From: Mesorhizobium sp. M3A.F.Ca.ET.080.04.2.1
GTDB taxonomy: Bacteria; Pseudomonadota; Alphaproteobacteria; Rhizobiales; Rhizobiaceae
Reading direction: 5' to 3'
NCBI RefSeq assembly: GCF_003952525.1
Contig: NZ_CP034451.1
Coordinates: 2,790,001-2,854,000, forward strand
Length of the DNA stretch: 64,000 nt
This document shows, piece after piece, positions 63,767 through 64,000 of this stretch. Numbering within the stretch: position 1 is the stretch's first letter; the number at the start of each line of letters is the position of its first letter. The translations under genes and the position numbers were made by a program. The notes under the pieces are model-generated. The model did no database searches and was not told where the DNA came from. It saw nothing but the letters and a program-made list of their open reading frames with translations.

Positions 63767-64000
63767 ATGGTTTCCAAACGCCTTAGCCGCGAAATCGGCC
63801 ATCGCCGCAAGTTCCTGGCGATCATCGACGACACGCCGGAATGCGAGCGCGCCGTCGCCTACGCCTCGACGCGGGCGCAAAGCACCAGCGGCGTGCTGGT
63901 GCTGCTCTATGTGATCGAGCCGGACGATTTCCAGCATTGGCTGGGCGTCGAGAAGATCATGCGCGAGGAGGCAAACGCGACCGCGCGCGCGGCGCTCGAC
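63767..64000 (+). CDS. Universal stress protein (partial, 5' part)
   Basis: The first 78 codons are visible before the window ends. After a basic leader (SKRLSREIGHRRK) comes the UspA start FLAIIDDTPECERAVAYAS, then GVLVLLYVIEPDDFQHW. The usual ATP-binding G-2x-G-9x-G motif would lie beyond the edge. trpS followed by a universal stress gene is a common rhizobial order. Start ATG 63767 has only a weak ribosome site. Confidence 0.85.
   Translation, partial: MVSKRLSREIGHRRKFLAIIDDTPECERAVAYASTRAQSTSGVLVLLYVIEPDDFQHWLGVEKIMREEANATARAALD

Noticed and set aside
1..64000. tRNA, rRNA, phage or conjugative modules
   Set aside because: No tRNA-like cloverleaf, rRNA text, capsid, integrase or transfer genes were recognised; the only mobile trace is the recombinase stump.

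Overview
The window is chromosomal DNA of a GC-rich alphaproteobacterium of the Hyphomicrobiales, most like Mesorhizobium. The signs are the order mutS ... glnD - murJ - trpS - universal stress protein, a rhizobial Omp2b/RopA-type porin, a 759-residue malic enzyme fused to a phosphotransacetylase-like domain, an fds-type NAD formate dehydrogenase operon, and several families of intergenic palindromes common in rhizobial genomes. The genus is inferred from gene content; no rRNA or tRNA gene was seen.

Layout. (1) 1-6.6 kb: tail of a LysR regulator, then the soluble molybdenum NAD-dependent formate dehydrogenase operon fdsG-fdsB-fdsA-(74-aa orphan)-fdhD/fdsC-fdsD. (2) 7-14.7 kb, minus strand: a LysR gene followed by a putrescine/spermidine-type ABC importer, gamma-aminobutyraldehyde dehydrogenase (patD) and an exported NTF2-like protein. 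Every real gap between its genes carries a different repeat element. (3) 14.8-23.3 kb: DeoR regulator, two choline/ethanolamine-kinase-like phosphotransferases, a dimethylglycine/sarcosine dehydrogenase-like flavoprotein, a methyltransferase, an EamA exporter and a CodA-like amidohydrolase, which looks like a catabolic cluster for N-methylated or amino-alcohol compounds. (4) 23.4-29.6 kb: MsbA-like ABC exporter, ilvD, a VOC protein, prfC. (5) 29.7-36.1 kb: an accessory block with DUF1127 and DUF4242 proteins, a winged-helix/TPR regulator, a DAO-type oxidoreductase, two tandem class II glutamine amidotransferases, a DUF6356 protein and an Lrp regulator. (6) 36.2-47.3 kb: dut, HAD phosphatase, a secreted unknown, a PEP-mutase-like protein, a CysZ-like membrane protein, EamA, a PfkB/adenosine kinase, an MbcA/ParS/Xre-like orphan, a porin and malic enzyme. 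(7) 47.5-55.3 kb: mutS, aldo/keto reductase, DUF305 protein, copper ATPase with a CueR-type promoter, and a GT25 glycosyltransferase. (8) 55.3-64 kb: glnD, murJ, a LysE-family gene split by about 2.1 kb of foreign DNA, trpS and the start of a universal stress protein.

Two observations stand out. First, a 36-bp sequence (28 of 36 identical) occurs upstream of the winged-helix/TPR regulator and DUF4242 genes and again upstream of the first glutamine amidotransferase. Both copies hold three CTKAY half-sites at exactly 11-bp spacing, the geometry used by OmpR/PhoB-type DNA-binding domains, which suggests a small undescribed regulon. Second, the LysE-family transporter between murJ and trpS is cut into a 5' and a 3' remnant. 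Between them lie a divergent LysR/short-chain dehydrogenase pair of visibly lower GC, an AraC-type fragment and the C-terminal piece of a serine recombinase.

C1 metabolism may link regions 1 and 3: demethylation by the flavoprotein would yield C1 units, and formate is the substrate of Fds. That link is an inference. No CRISPR array, intact insertion sequence, rRNA or tRNA was recognised.
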